Both the position numbers and the translations under genes were made by a program. 64,000 bases of DNA from an uncultured Alphaproteobacteria bacterium (lineage in GTDB: Bacteria; Pseudomonadota; Alphaproteobacteria; SP197), in the NCBI GenBank assembly GCA_943787175.1, contig CALSLK010000002.1, forward strand, positions 1 to 64,000, written 5' to 3'. Under the pieces are notes generated by a model that ran no database searches, had not been told where the DNA came from, and was given only the letters and a program-made list of their open reading frames with translations. This document shows, one piece after another, positions 19,175 through 28,529 of the stretch (position 1 is its first letter; every line of letters begins with the position of its first letter).

Positions 19175-19345
19175 CATGAAGTAGGAACGAGACGAGGGAA
19201 GCCGGTGTGATGCCGGTGCTGCCCCCGCAACTGTAACGGTGAGATCCGAAGCGTTGACCCACTGGCAAAGCCCCAAAAGAGGGCAAAGCCGGGAAGGGGC
19301 TTCAAGGGATTGTTGAGCCGGAGCCAGGAAACCTCCCCCGTTCCG
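19175..19345 (+). promoter_or_regulatory. Cobalamin riboswitch controlling cobU-cobQ
   Basis: A full cobalamin riboswitch: the GGGAAGCCGGTGTGATGCCGG start (near 19196), the conserved GCTGCCCCCGCAACTGTAACGG core (split; near 19217-19238), a CCACTGGC segment (near 19258), GCCGGGAAGG (near 19288) and the B12 box GAGCCAGGAAACCTCCC at 19321-19337. The ACCTCCC end of the B12 box (19331-19337) is exactly complementary to GGGAGGT (19370-19376), which is the ribosome binding site of the next gene at 19379. This supports translational control: cobalamin binding would free ACCTCCC to hide the RBS. Confidence 0.93.
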
Positions 19346-19378
19346 CCCTGGACCACGCGCGCCTCGGAGGGAGGTCGG

Positions 19379-19957
19379 ATGTCCGTGACCGCTGCCCAAG
19401 ATGCGCCCGGAGCGCGACCCAATACGGCCACAGGCGGGAATCCGTTTGTGACCCTGGTGCTGGGTGGCGCCCGTTCCGGCAAGAGCAGCTACGCTGAAGC
19501 CGACGTTCTGGCGCGCGGCCTGAACTGCCTCTATCTCGCGACCAGCGAGGCTTTCGACGGTGAAATGGAAGAGCGCATTGCGCGCCATCGCGAGCGCCGT
19601 GGCTCCGAATGGACCACCATCGAGGAACCCCTGGCGTTGGCCGAGGTGCTGGCGGCGGAATCAGACCCCAAACGGGCGATTCTGGTCGACTGCCTGACCC
19701 TCTGGCTCGCCAATCTGCTGGGCGCCGAACGTGAAATTGCCGCCGAATTCGAAAAGCTGGAGGGTGTTCTGTCAAACGTTGGAGGACCGGTGGTTCTGGT
19801 CTCCAACGAGGTTGGTCAGGGCATCGTTCCAGACAACGCGCTGGCCCGACGTTTCCGCGACGAGGCCGGCCGTCTTCATCAACAGATCGCTGCGGTGGCC
19901 GGCCGCGTGGTTTTTGTTACTGCCGGCCTGCCTCAAACCCTGAAGGACATACGATGA
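19379..19957 (+). CDS. cobU: Adenosylcobinamide kinase/guanylyltransferase
   Basis: CobU (CobP in P. denitrificans), 192 aa, bifunctional: phosphorylates adenosylcobinamide and transfers GMP to give adenosylcobinamide-GDP. P-loop LGGARSGKS near residue 28, ..CLTLWLANLL, VSNEVGQGIVPDNALAR and the RFRDEAGRLHQ motif are all present. The start is the ATG at 19379 with a strong GGAGGGAGGT ribosome binding site that pairs with the riboswitch; upstream frame is riboswitch. It overlaps cobW by 4 bases (19954-19957), so it is the first gene of a tight operon. Confidence 0.93.
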   Translation: MSVTAAQDAPGARPNTATGGNPFVTLVLGGARSGKSSYAEADVLARGLNCLYLATSEAFDGEMEERIARHRERRGSEWTTIEEPLALAEVLAAESDPKRAILVDCLTLWLANLLGAEREIAAEFEKLEGVLSNVGGPVVLVSNEVGQGIVPDNALARRFRDEAGRLHQQIAAVAGRVVFVTAGLPQTLKDIR

Positions 19958-21000
19958 CCATGGCTTCCAAGATTCCCGCAACGGTGGTGACCGGCTTTCT
20001 GGGCGCGGGCAAGACGACCCTGATCCGCAGTCTGATCGAAAATGCCGGTGGCCGCCGGTTTGCCTTCATCATCAACGAATTCGGCGACCTGGGCGTGGAC
20101 CGCGAGCTGATCCAGGGCTGCGGATACGAAGACTGCAAGGACGAGGACATCGTGGAGCTGGCCAATGGTTGCATCTGCTGCACCGTGGCGGATGATTTTC
20201 TGCCCACGATCCAGGCCCTGATCGACCGCGAGGATCCGCCCGAACATATCATCATCGAGACTTCCGGCCTGGCGCTGCCCAAGCCGCTGATCAAGGCGTT
20301 CAACTGGCCGGAAGTCAAAACCCGGGTCACGGTAGATGGTGTGGTCGCCGTTATCGATGGGCGGGCCGTCGCCGACGGACGGTTTGCCGATGATCCCGAT
20401 GCGGTTGCGGCCCAGCGCGAGGAAGACCCCAATCTTGATCACGAGAATCCGCTCGAAGAGGTCTTCGAGGAGCAGGTTCTGGCAGCCGACATGATCGTGC
20501 TCAACAAGGCCGACCTGATGGACGACGCCACGATGGCACAGGCGCGCGGCATCGTGGATGCCAACAAGCGTGATGCCACGAAGGTCGTGCTGGCTTCCAG
20601 CGGCAAGGTCGATCCCATCGCATTGCTGGGAATCGGCGCTGCGGCCGAGGACGATCTCGACGCACGACCCTCCCACCATGACGGCGTTGATGGCGACCAC
20701 GACCATGATGATTTCGACACCTTCACGCTGGGTTTTGATGCCGTGGCTGATCCTGATGCGCTGGAGGCAAAGCTCAAGGCCATGGTTACAGAGCATGATG
20801 TGCTGCGTGTGAAGGGTTTTCTGGAAGTGCCAGGCAAACCCATGCGCCATGTCGTTCAGGGTGTGGGGGGCCGCTTCGAGCGTTACTTTGATCGTCCTTG
20901 GCGCGACGGTGAGGCCCGGCGCAGTGAACTGGTGGTGATCGGCCTGAAGGGCCTTGATGCCGCTGCGATTGCTAGCGCCATGGATGCACGGATCATCTGA
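19954..21000 (+). CDS. cobW: CobW GTPase/cobalt chaperone
   Basis: G3E-family P-loop GTPase, 348 aa, thought to deliver Co(II) to the cobaltochelatase. Walker A GFLGAGKTT (residues 14-22), the metal-site CxCC motif GCICC (72-76), NKAD guanine motif, and a His/Asp-rich segment (HHDGVDGDHDHDD, about residues 231-243) typical of a cobalt-gathering loop. The start overlaps the cobU stop and the stop overlaps the cobN start (ATG at 21000, TGATG overlap), which supports coupled expression with its CobN partner. Confidence 0.93.
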   Translation: MTMASKIPATVVTGFLGAGKTTLIRSLIENAGGRRFAFIINEFGDLGVDRELIQGCGYEDCKDEDIVELANGCICCTVADDFLPTIQALIDREDPPEHIIIETSGLALPKPLIKAFNWPEVKTRVTVDGVVAVIDGRAVADGRFADDPDAVAAQREEDPNLDHENPLEEVFEEQVLAADMIVLNKADLMDDATMAQARGIVDANKRDATKVVLASSGKVDPIALLGIGAAAEDDLDARPSHHDGVDGDHDHDDFDTFTLGFDAVADPDALEAKLKAMVTEHDVLRVKGFLEVPGKPMRHVVQGVGGRFERYFDRPWRDGEARRSELVVIGLKGLDAAAIASAMDARII

Positions 21001-24000
21001 TGCATCTTCTGGCAGCACAGCCCGGCACCGTCAGTGACGGGACCGAAGCGATCGATCTGGGCCAGACGCCCGGTGAGATCGTTGTGCTGTCTGCGGCCGA
21101 TACGGAGCTTGCCTTGTTGTCGGATGCTGCGGCTCTCCAGGGTGAGGATGCGCCAAGCCTTCGGCTGGCCAGCACCATGGCACTGTCGCACAACTTGTCG
21201 GTCGACACCTATGTCGAAGCCATGATTGCAACGGCCAGGGTTGTCGTGGTGCGTTTGCTGGGCGGTGCGGCTTATTGGCGTTACGGCACCGATGAAGTGG
21301 CTGCCGCGGCTCGAGCGAACGGTGTTCACCTGGCGCTTCTGCCCGGCGACGACAAGGAAGATGGCGAACTTCGACGCCTCTCGACCGTAAGCAAAGACGA
21401 CTACGACCGTCTCTGGGCCTATCTGATCCATGGCGGTTCCAGGAACGCCGGAAACTTCCTGCACCACGCTGCGCATCTTGCCGGAAGGTCGGTTGAAGCC
21501 GATCTGCCTCTGACCCTGCCCAGGGCAGGTTGTCACTGGCCGGGCCGCGGTGATGTCGCGCTGGAAGACATTGCAACGCTCTGGAAGCCCGGCCGTCCCG
21601 TTGCGGCCATCGTGTTCTATCGTGCGCTGGTGCAGGCAAGTGATGTTGCGCCGATTGATGCGTTGGTGGCAGCACTTGATGAACAGGGCCTCAACGCCCT
21701 GCCGCTTTATAGCCAGAGCCTCAAGGAGCAGGCTGGCGCGGCCTTTGTCGAAGAGGCGCTGGCGCTCCATGCGCCGGCCGTCATCGTCAACTGTACGGGT
21801 TTTGCGCTGGCGAGCCCCGGCGCCGAGCGTGGGCCCACGCCGTTTGATGGTGCTGACTGCCCAATCCTGCAAGCCGTTCTGTCAGGCGGTACGTTCGATG
21901 CCTGGAACGAAGGCCTGCGTGGCATGGCGCCGCGCGATATCGCCATGAACGTTGCGTTGCCTGAGGTTGATGGACGCATCCTGACCCGCGCGATTTCGTT
22001 CAAGTCGGCACGCCGTTGGGATGAGCGCACCCAGACCAACGTGGTGCGACACGAGCCGGTGGCAGACCGGGTCATGTGGACCGCACGCCTTGCGGCCGCC
22101 TGGGCACGGCTTCGCAATGCCGAGGTCGGGGACCGCCGTGTCGCGCTGGTGATGGCCAACTATCCCAACAAGGACGCGCGCATCGGCAACGGTGTGGGGC
22201 TTGATACTCCGGCATCGTCGGCGCGGATCCTACATACTCTGGATGCCGCCGGATATGATGTCAGCGGCGTACCGAAGAATGGTACGGACCTGATTGCCAC
22301 ACTTCTGGCCGGACCGACCAACGATCTGACACAGCGTTCCTGGAAACGCTCAGATGTGACGTTGTCCCTGGAATCCTACCGTGAGCGCTTTGCCGCGCTG
22401 CCCCAGGCCGTGCGCGAGGCCATGACCGAGCGCTGGGGTGAGCCTGAGACAGACCCGCATGTGGCAGAGGGTGCGTTCCAGCTTGCTATCCACCGATGGG
22501 GCAACGTGGCGATCGGCGTGCAGCCCGCGCGAGGCTACAACATCGACCCCAAGGCGACCTATCATGATCCCGATCTGGTGCCGCCACACGGCTATCTTGC
22601 TTTCTATATGTCGCTGCACAGGGATTTCGGCAGCCACGCCATCATCCATCTGGGCAAACACGGGAATCTCGAATGGCTGCCGGGCAAAGCCCTGGCGCTG
22701 TCGGAAACCTGTTTCCCCGAAGCAGCCTTTGCGCCGCTGCCCCATCTCTATCCCTTCATCGTCAATGATCCCGGTGAAGGCACGCAGGCCAAGCGGCGCA
22801 CGGCTGCGGTGATTGTTGATCACCTGACCCCGCCCCTGGCGCGTGCCGAGACCTATGGCGACCTGCGTGATCTCGAAGCGCTGGTCGATGAATATTTCGA
22901 AGCCAGCCAGACCGACCCGCGCCGTTTGCCGATCCTCTCGCGCGACATCCTGGAGCTTTGCGCCAGTACCGGGCTCGATCAGGATTGCGGCATCGGCGCC
23001 GGTGACGATGAGAACGAGAAACTCTCCAAGCTTGATGGCTACCTGTGTGAGCTCAAGGAAATGCAGATCCGTGACGGGCTGCACGTCTTTGGTGAGGCGC
23101 CGGTCAGCGGACTTGAGACATCCCTGCTGGTTGCCCTGACGCGGGTGCCGCGTGGTGACGGGTCCGGTGGCGATGCCTCGATCACGCGTGCTCTCGCGGC
23201 TGATCTCGAACTTGATGTCGATCCGCTGGATGCGGAAATGGCCGCTCCATGGAGCGGTGCGCGCCCGGAGGCTCTGGCCGGTTTACTTGACGATCGTTGG
23301 CGCACGGCTGGTGACACCGTTGAACGGATTGAGCTTCTGGCCAGTGCGCTGATGGATGGCTCGGTGGCGTGTGATTCCAGCTGGACCGCGACCCAGGCTG
23401 TTCTGGATGAGGTGGCACGCCATCTCCGCCCTGCTGTTTCGGCCTGTGGTGAACATGAACTTGCCGGGCTGCTGACCGGGCTGGATGGCCGCTTTCTCGA
23501 GCCCGGCCCTTCGGGCGCTCCGTCACGCGGAAGACCTGATGTGCTGCCGACGGGTCGCAATTTCTACTCCGTCGACACCCGTTCGGTCCCGACGCCGGCG
23601 GCCTGGCGACTGGGGTGGACCTCGGCCAGCCGCCTGGTGGAGCGTCATGCACAGGATCATGGCGACTGGCCAAAGGCCGTGGCGCTCTCAGCCTGGGGCA
23701 CGGCCAACATGCGGACCGGCGGCGACGACATTGCCCAGGCGCTGGCCCTGATGGGTGTGCAACCGACCTGGGAGCCGCGCAGCGGACGGGTCACCGGGTT
23801 CGAAGTCATGCCTTCGGGCGTGCTGGGGCGTCCCAGGGTTGATGTGACCCTGCGGGTGTCTGGCTTCTTCCGTGATGCCTTTCCCGGCCTGATCGATCTG
23901 GTCGACAGTGCAACACGCGCGGTGGCGGCGCTGGACGAAGATGACGCGATCAATCCGCTGGCCGCTCGGGTACGCGCCGAATCAGCGCGTGCGGCCGATG

Positions 24001-24758
24001 CTGGAGAAGATATCAGTGAGGCCGCCCAACGCGCTGCCACCCGTGTCTTTGGTTCCAAGCCCGGTGCCTATGGCGCCGGGTTGCAGGCGCTGATCGATGA
24101 AGGCGGCTGGGACCATGCCGATGATCTGGGCCGGGCCTATGTCGCCTGGAGCGGTTATGCTTATGGCGCGGGCACCGAAGGCAAGGCGGCGCATGAATTG
24201 TTCGAAACCCGCCTCTCCAAGATTGATGCTGTGGTCCACAACCAGGACAACCGTGAGCACGATCTGCTGGACTCCGATGACTACTACCAGTTCGAAGGTG
24301 GGATCACCGCAGCGGTCAGGAAAGCATCGGGCAAGCAGCCGGCGGTTTATCACAACGATCATTCCCGCCCGGACAACCCGACCGTACGCACGCTGACCGA
24401 AGAGATCGCGCGTGTCGTGCGTGCCCGCGTCGTTAATCCCAAATGGATCGCAGGTGTCATGCGCCACGGCTACAAGGGCGCGTTCGAGATGGCGGCCACG
24501 GTCGATTATCTATTCGGCTTTGCTGCCTCGGCGCGATGTGTCGCCAACCATCATTTCGACGCGGTGTTTGATGCTTATCTGAATGATCCTGAAGTCCGGA
24601 CATTCCTGGAAGAGGCCAATCCGCATGCACTGCAGGATATAGCCGCCCGCCTGGCCGAAGCGCAGGCGCGCGGTCTGTGGAATCCCAAGCGCAACAGCAC
24701 GGCGACCTTGCTGGAGCAACTGACACGCAAGGAACCCAAAGAGGAGAAGGTGGCATGA
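21000..24758 (+). CDS. cobN: Cobaltochelatase subunit CobN
   Basis: Protein of 1252 aa, the large porphyrin-binding subunit (ChlH-like) of the aerobic, ATP-dependent cobaltochelatase that inserts Co(II) into hydrogenobyrinic acid a,c-diamide. Family blocks visible include GGAAYWRYG near residue 80, HLGKHGNLEWLPGKALALS near residue 550, PFIVNDPGEGTQAKRR, and C-terminal GYKGAFEMAATVDYLFGFAA. Full-length compared with the family. The partner AAA+/von Willebrand subunits CobS and CobT of the chelatase are not in this window, so they must be elsewhere if this route is used. Sits between cobW and cobO with overlapping stops and starts. Confidence 0.95.
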   Translation: MHLLAAQPGTVSDGTEAIDLGQTPGEIVVLSAADTELALLSDAAALQGEDAPSLRLASTMALSHNLSVDTYVEAMIATARVVVVRLLGGAAYWRYGTDEVAAAARANGVHLALLPGDDKEDGELRRLSTVSKDDYDRLWAYLIHGGSRNAGNFLHHAAHLAGRSVEADLPLTLPRAGCHWPGRGDVALEDIATLWKPGRPVAAIVFYRALVQASDVAPIDALVAALDEQGLNALPLYSQSLKEQAGAAFVEEALALHAPAVIVNCTGFALASPGAERGPTPFDGADCPILQAVLSGGTFDAWNEGLRGMAPRDIAMNVALPEVDGRILTRAISFKSARRWDERTQTNVVRHEPVADRVMWTARLAAAWARLRNAEVGDRRVALVMANYPNKDARIGNGVGLDTPASSARILHTLDAAGYDVSGVPKNGTDLIATLLAGPTNDLTQRSWKRSDVTLSLESYRERFAALPQAVREAMTERWGEPETDPHVAEGAFQLAIHRWGNVAIGVQPARGYNIDPKATYHDPDLVPPHGYLAFYMSLHRDFGSHAIIHLGKHGNLEWLPGKALALSETCFPEAAFAPLPHLYPFIVNDPGEGTQAKRRTAAVIVDHLTPPLARAETYGDLRDLEALVDEYFEASQTDPRRLPILSRDILELCASTGLDQDCGIGAGDDENEKLSKLDGYLCELKEMQIRDGLHVFGEAPVSGLETSLLVALTRVPRGDGSGGDASITRALAADLELDVDPLDAEMAAPWSGARPEALAGLLDDRWRTAGDTVERIELLASALMDGSVACDSSWTATQAVLDEVARHLRPAVSACGEHELAGLLTGLDGRFLEPGPSGAPSRGRPDVLPTGRNFYSVDTRSVPTPAAWRLGWTSASRLVERHAQDHGDWPKAVALSAWGTANMRTGGDDIAQALALMGVQPTWEPRSGRVTGFEVMPSGVLGRPRVDVTLRVSGFFRDAFPGLIDLVDSATRAVAALDEDDAINPLAARVRAESARAADAGEDISEAAQRAATRVFGSKPGAYGAGLQALIDEGGWDHADDLGRAYVAWSGYAYGAGTEGKAAHELFETRLSKIDAVVHNQDNREHDLLDSDDYYQFEGGITAAVRKASGKQPAVYHNDHSRPDNPTVRTLTEEIARVVRARVVNPKWIAGVMRHGYKGAFEMAATVDYLFGFAASARCVANHHFDAVFDAYLNDPEVRTFLEEANPHALQDIAARLAEAQARGLWNPKRNSTATLLEQLTRKEPKEEKVA

Positions 24759-25387
24759 GCGAGAACGAGAATGAGAACGACGCCCCCGTCGAGATGAACG
24801 AACGCCACCGCGAGAAGATGAAAAAGCGCAAAGCCGCGCGCGACAAGATGATGGCGTCCAAGACCGAAGAACGCGGCCTTATCATCGTGCATACCGGCAA
24901 GGGCAAGGGTAAGTCCTCGGCGGCCTGGGGCATGGCACTGCGTTGCATCGGTCACGGCTTCAAGATCGGGGTTGTGCAGTTCATCAAGGGTCGCAGCGAA
25001 ACCGGCGAGACCAAGTTGTTTGCCATGTTCCCTGATCAGGTCACCCACAAGATCATGGGTGAGGGATTCACCTGGGAAACCCAGGACCGCGAACGGGACA
25101 TCGCAGCAGCGACCGCAGCCTGGGAGGAATCCAAGGCACTGATGGCCGATCCTGAAATCCGCATGGTGATCCTGGACGAACTCAACATTGCGTTGCGCTA
25201 TGACTATGTCGATCTCGATGATGTGCTCGACACGTTGGCGACCAAACGGGCCGATCTCCATGTCGTGATCACGGGGCGCAATGCCAAACCCGAACTGATC
25301 GAGTTCGCCGATCTCGTAACCGAGATGACCCTGGTCAAACACCCGTTCCGTGAGGGTGTGCGTGGCCAGATCGGTGTGGAATTCTGA
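24755..25387 (+). CDS. cobO: Cob(I)yrinic acid a,c-diamide adenosyltransferase (BtuR/CobO type)
   Basis: CobO (CobA of Salmonella, BtuR), 210 aa. It transfers the adenosyl group of ATP to Co(I) corrinoids. The start is the ATG at 24755, overlapping the cobN stop by 4 bases; the frame is open upstream but that stretch is cobN. P-loop HTGKGKGKSSAAWG (about residues 50-63), VQFIKGRSETGE, and the DELNIALRYDYVDLDDV block are diagnostic. The acidic, Asn-rich N-terminal extension (SENENENDAPVEMN) is common in alphaproteobacterial CobO. Confidence 0.95.
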   Translation: MSENENENDAPVEMNERHREKMKKRKAARDKMMASKTEERGLIIVHTGKGKGKSSAAWGMALRCIGHGFKIGVVQFIKGRSETGETKLFAMFPDQVTHKIMGEGFTWETQDRERDIAAATAAWEESKALMADPEIRMVILDELNIALRYDYVDLDDVLDTLATKRADLHVVITGRNAKPELIEFADLVTEMTLVKHPFREGVRGQIGVEF

Positions 25388-26073
25388 TGATGCGCTTCAC
25401 GCAGGGCATGGCAGTGCTGGTCGTCCTGGTGTTGCTGCAGATTCATCCCGATCCGGCTCTTGCCGAAGGTGAGCAGGGTGTTGTCGAGGATGCGCGTGCG
25501 ACCGTTGACGAGCTTTTGGCGGATCCGGATTTTTCCAACCTGCACGGACTTCTTGCCCGGGCGCGTGGTGTCGTGATTGTGCCCCAGCTCTACAAAGCCG
25601 GGTTCATCATCGGAGGAGAGGCCGGGCGTGCGGTTATCCTGGCGCGTGATCCCAATTCTGGCGCGTGGAGCCACCCGGCGTTCATGGATATGGCCTCGGC
25701 CAGCATCGGGCTGCAGATCGGTGCGGCCGAAACCCAACTGGTGCTGGTGATCATGACCGATGCCGGTATGGAGGCCATGCTTTCGGACAAGATCGAGGTC
25801 GGTGCTGATGCCTCTGTTGCCGCGGGTCCGATCGGTGCCGCTGCCAAGGCGGCGACGACCTCGACCGAGTTCAACGAAGACATCTATGCCTATGGCACAA
25901 GCCAGGGGCTGTTTGCCGGTATCTCGGTCGAGGGAGCGATCCTGATTCCAGACGAGGACGCAAACCACAGCTATTATGGCGAGCCCGTCACGACCCGAGA
26001 AATCCTGCAAGGCGATGAAGCCTGGAACCCGAAGGCGGACGGATTGTGGGAACTTCTGGAAAGCGTGATCTGA
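25387..26073 (+). CDS. SYLF/Ysc84-type lipid-binding domain protein, secreted
   Basis: Protein of 228 aa with a signal-peptide-like N terminus (cleavage near PALAEGE, residue 26) and a SYLF domain: LARARGVVIVPQLYKAGFIIGGEAG, then repeated Gly-rich strands (SIGLQIGAAETQLVLVIM) and SVEGAILIPDEDANHSYYG. SYLF proteins bind phosphoinositides in eukaryotes; bacterial roles are poorly known, often outer-membrane or periplasmic. Its ATG overlaps the cobO stop by one base and cobQ starts 5 bases after its stop, so it is embedded in the cobalamin operon. That location is unexpected and not explained by known B12 chemistry. Confidence 0.85.
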   Translation: MMRFTQGMAVLVVLVLLQIHPDPALAEGEQGVVEDARATVDELLADPDFSNLHGLLARARGVVIVPQLYKAGFIIGGEAGRAVILARDPNSGAWSHPAFMDMASASIGLQIGAAETQLVLVIMTDAGMEAMLSDKIEVGADASVAAGPIGAAAKAATTSTEFNEDIYAYGTSQGLFAGISVEGAILIPDEDANHSYYGEPVTTREILQGDEAWNPKADGLWELLESVI

Positions 26074-26077
26074 GCCG

Positions 26078-27553
26078 ATGACAACGCCTGCCATCATGCT
26101 TCAGGGCACAGGATCGGACGTCGGCAAGTCGTTGCTGGTGGCGGGTCTGGCACGTGCGTGCACGCGTCGGGGCCTGAATGTGCGCCCGTTCAAGCCTCAG
26201 AACATGTCGAACAATGCCGGTGTGGCGTCCGATGGCGGCGAGATCGGGCGCGCGCAGATGTTGCAGGCCCGTGCGTGTGGCGTTGCGCCCAGCGTCCATA
26301 TGAATCCGGTCCTGCTGAAGCCCCAATCAGAGAAGGGTGCGCAGGTTGTCGTGCAGGGCAAGGTGTTCGGCCAGTCCCAGGCCCGCGACTACCACAAGCT
26401 GAAGCCCCAGCTTCTGGTGAAGGTGCTGGAGAGTTTTGAGTTGCTTTGCGGTGATGCCGACCTCGTCATTGTGGAGGGCGCAGGATCGCCTGCAGAGGTC
26501 AACCTGCGTTCGGGCGATATCGCCAATATGGGGTTTGCCCAGGCAGCGGATCTGCCGGTTGTTCTGGTGGGAGATATCGACCGGGGCGGCGTGATCGCCA
26601 GTATCGTCGGCACCATGGCGCTGCTGGAGGAAGAGGAGCAGGCGCGCGTGCGCGCCTATGCCATCAACAAGTTCCGTGGTGATGTCTCCCTGTTCGACAG
26701 TGCCATCGACATCCTCAAAGACCGCACCGGCCTCGATTGCCTTGGTGTTGTGCCGCATATCGCTGCTGCGCGGCGCCTGCCCGCAGAAGACGCGGTGGCT
26801 CTCGACAGTCACACCGCCATGGGCGGCAGGACTGAGGGCGCGATCCATGTCGTGGTGCCGCGTTTTGATCGCATCTCGAACTTCGATGATCTCGACCCCC
26901 TGATAGCCGAGCCCGATGTTGCCGTGACGCTGGTCCCAGCCGGTGATCCGCTGCCCGGTGATGCTGATCTGATCGTGCTGCCCGGCAGTAAGAGCACCAT
27001 GGGGGATCTGCGCGCCTTGAAAGCCAATGGCTGGGATATCGACCTTGCTGCCCATGTGCGGCGTGGTGGTTGGGTCGTTGGTCTGTGCGGTGGGTATCAG
27101 ATGCTGGGTCAGGAAGTCGCCGACCCCAACGGGATCGAGGGGCCTGCCGGTGTTGAACCCGGGCTGGGGCTGCTGGATGTGTCGACGATGTTGTCGGGTG
27201 ACAAGTCGCTGGTTTCCGTCAGTGGGACAGACCGGGCTACAGGCGCTGATATTACCGGTTATGAAATGCATATGGGTGTGACACAGGGTCCTGATTGCGA
27301 ACGCGCAATGATCGACCTGCCGTCCGGGCCCGATGGCGCGATGCGTGCCGATGGCCGGGTCATGGGAAGTTACCTCCACGGCATCTTTGCCGCCGATGAC
27401 TTCCGCCATCGGTTTCTCTCGCGCTTGCGTCAACGTCAGTCCAGCGGGCTGGCCTTCGAGGCGGGGATCGAAGCTGCCCTGGACGAGATTGCAGAGGGCC
27501 TGGAGGCCTGTTTTGCGGTTGATCGTTTTCTGGAGATCGCCCGTGAACGATAG
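26078..27553 (+). CDS. cobQ: Cobyric acid synthase
   Basis: CobQ (CbiP), 491 aa: ATP- and glutamine-dependent amidation of four side chains of adenosylcobyrinic acid a,c-diamide. The N-terminal dethiobiotin-synthetase-like P-loop region starts MLQGTGSDVGKSLLVAGLAR, followed by NNAGVASDGGEIGRAQ and VEGAGSPAEVNLR; the C-terminal triad glutamine amidotransferase carries the Cys in VGLCGGYQMLG and His in GSYLHGIFA. Last gene of the riboswitch-controlled run; cobD converges on it from the other strand with a 7-base gap. Confidence 0.95.
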   Translation: MTTPAIMLQGTGSDVGKSLLVAGLARACTRRGLNVRPFKPQNMSNNAGVASDGGEIGRAQMLQARACGVAPSVHMNPVLLKPQSEKGAQVVVQGKVFGQSQARDYHKLKPQLLVKVLESFELLCGDADLVIVEGAGSPAEVNLRSGDIANMGFAQAADLPVVLVGDIDRGGVIASIVGTMALLEEEEQARVRAYAINKFRGDVSLFDSAIDILKDRTGLDCLGVVPHIAAARRLPAEDAVALDSHTAMGGRTEGAIHVVVPRFDRISNFDDLDPLIAEPDVAVTLVPAGDPLPGDADLIVLPGSKSTMGDLRALKANGWDIDLAAHVRRGGWVVGLCGGYQMLGQEVADPNGIEGPAGVEPGLGLLDVSTMLSGDKSLVSVSGTDRATGADITGYEMHMGVTQGPDCERAMIDLPSGPDGAMRADGRVMGSYLHGIFAADDFRHRFLSRLRQRQSSGLAFEAGIEAALDEIAEGLEACFAVDRFLEIARER

Positions 27554-27560
27554 AACAGCG

Positions 27561-28529
27561 TCAGGCAGCCCAGTTCAGGGCCAGAACCGAAAACACGCCC
27601 CAGATCACGCAGGCAATGACATAGAGCTTCAGTGTGTTGTCGATATCGCGCGGCGTGCACCGGGCGCGTCCGTTGCCCATCCAGGCATCGGTGATCATCT
27701 CGCCGTGGTAGCTGCGCGGGCCGGCAATGGCGATGCCAAGCGCACCGGCAAAGGCCGCCTCGGGCCAGCCGGCATTGGGCGATTTGTGATTTCGCGCATC
27801 GCGCAGCATCGCCTGCAAGGCGCCTTTGGCGTCGGCACCATTCATGGCCAGTGCAGCGGCGGTGACAATCAGGCCGCTCAGGCGCGCCGGGATCAGGTTG
27901 AGCAGGTCATCAAAGCGCGCCGAAGCCCAGCCGAACGCAAGGTAACGTTCGGTCTTGTGGCCGATCATGCTGTCGAGGGTGTTCACGGTCTTGTAGATAA
28001 GCAGGCCGGGAAATCCGGCGATGAGATACCAGAAGATCGGTGCAACGACGCCGTCGGCAAAGTTCTCGGCACAGCTTTCGATGGCAGCACGGCACACCCC
28101 GTGTTCGTCCAGCGCATCGGGGTCACGTCCCACAATCATCGAAACCGCACGACGCCCGCCCTCGATACCTTCCTGGCGCAGGGCAACGGCGACCCGTTTG
28201 ACGTGGTCGAAGAGATCACGCTGGGCGATCAACGAGAAAACCAGCGCGGCTTCCAGCAGCCAGCCCCAGGTGGTTGCCTGGGTCAGCCAGGTCACCAGGG
28301 CGCCAAAAACGCCGGTGCAGGCGACCATCACGACGAGAAGCACGACGCCACGCCAGCGACGATTGGCCTGGTCGCGTTTGTTTGCGCGCCGATCGGCCCA
28401 TCCGATGAACGACCCCAGAAGAGCGACTGGATGGGGTATCCGCGCCCAGAGCCAGCGTGGATCGCCGATCAGCCCGTCCAGAATCAGGGCGGCAGCAAGA
28501 ACGACCGGTGGAGCAAGATCAAAAAGCAT
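27561..28529 (-). CDS. cobD: Adenosylcobinamide-phosphate synthase CbiB/CobD
   Basis: CbiB/CobD, about 322 aa, integral membrane enzyme that attaches (R)-1-amino-2-propanol (phosphate) to adenosylcobyric acid. Start set at ATG 28527-28529 (MLFDLAPPVVL); codons upstream to 28601 are open but homologues begin with the first helix. Blocks: ILDGLIGDP, IPHPVALLGSFI, AAIESCAENFADGVVAPIFW (signature), YKTVNTLDSMIGHKTERY, SPNAGWPEAAFAGAL. It is the only minus-strand gene inside the cobalamin cluster and splits it into a riboswitch-controlled half and a cbiX-cobM half. Confidence 0.94.
   Translation of the reverse strand: MLFDLAPPVVLAAALILDGLIGDPRWLWARIPHPVALLGSFIGWADRRANKRDQANRRWRGVVLLVVMVACTGVFGALVTWLTQATTWGWLLEAALVFSLIAQRDLFDHVKRVAVALRQEGIEGGRRAVSMIVGRDPDALDEHGVCRAAIESCAENFADGVVAPIFWYLIAGFPGLLIYKTVNTLDSMIGHKTERYLAFGWASARFDDLLNLIPARLSGLIVTAAALAMNGADAKGALQAMLRDARNHKSPNAGWPEAAFAGALGIAIAGPRSYHGEMITDAWMGNGRARCTPRDIDNTLKLYVIACVIWGVFSVLALNWAA

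Noticed and set aside
18457-19482. Long open frame on the minus strand (341 codons) opposite the cobC-like gene and riboswitch
   Set aside because: It is the shadow of cobC and the riboswitch; its product has no family features and its codon use mirrors the opposite strand.
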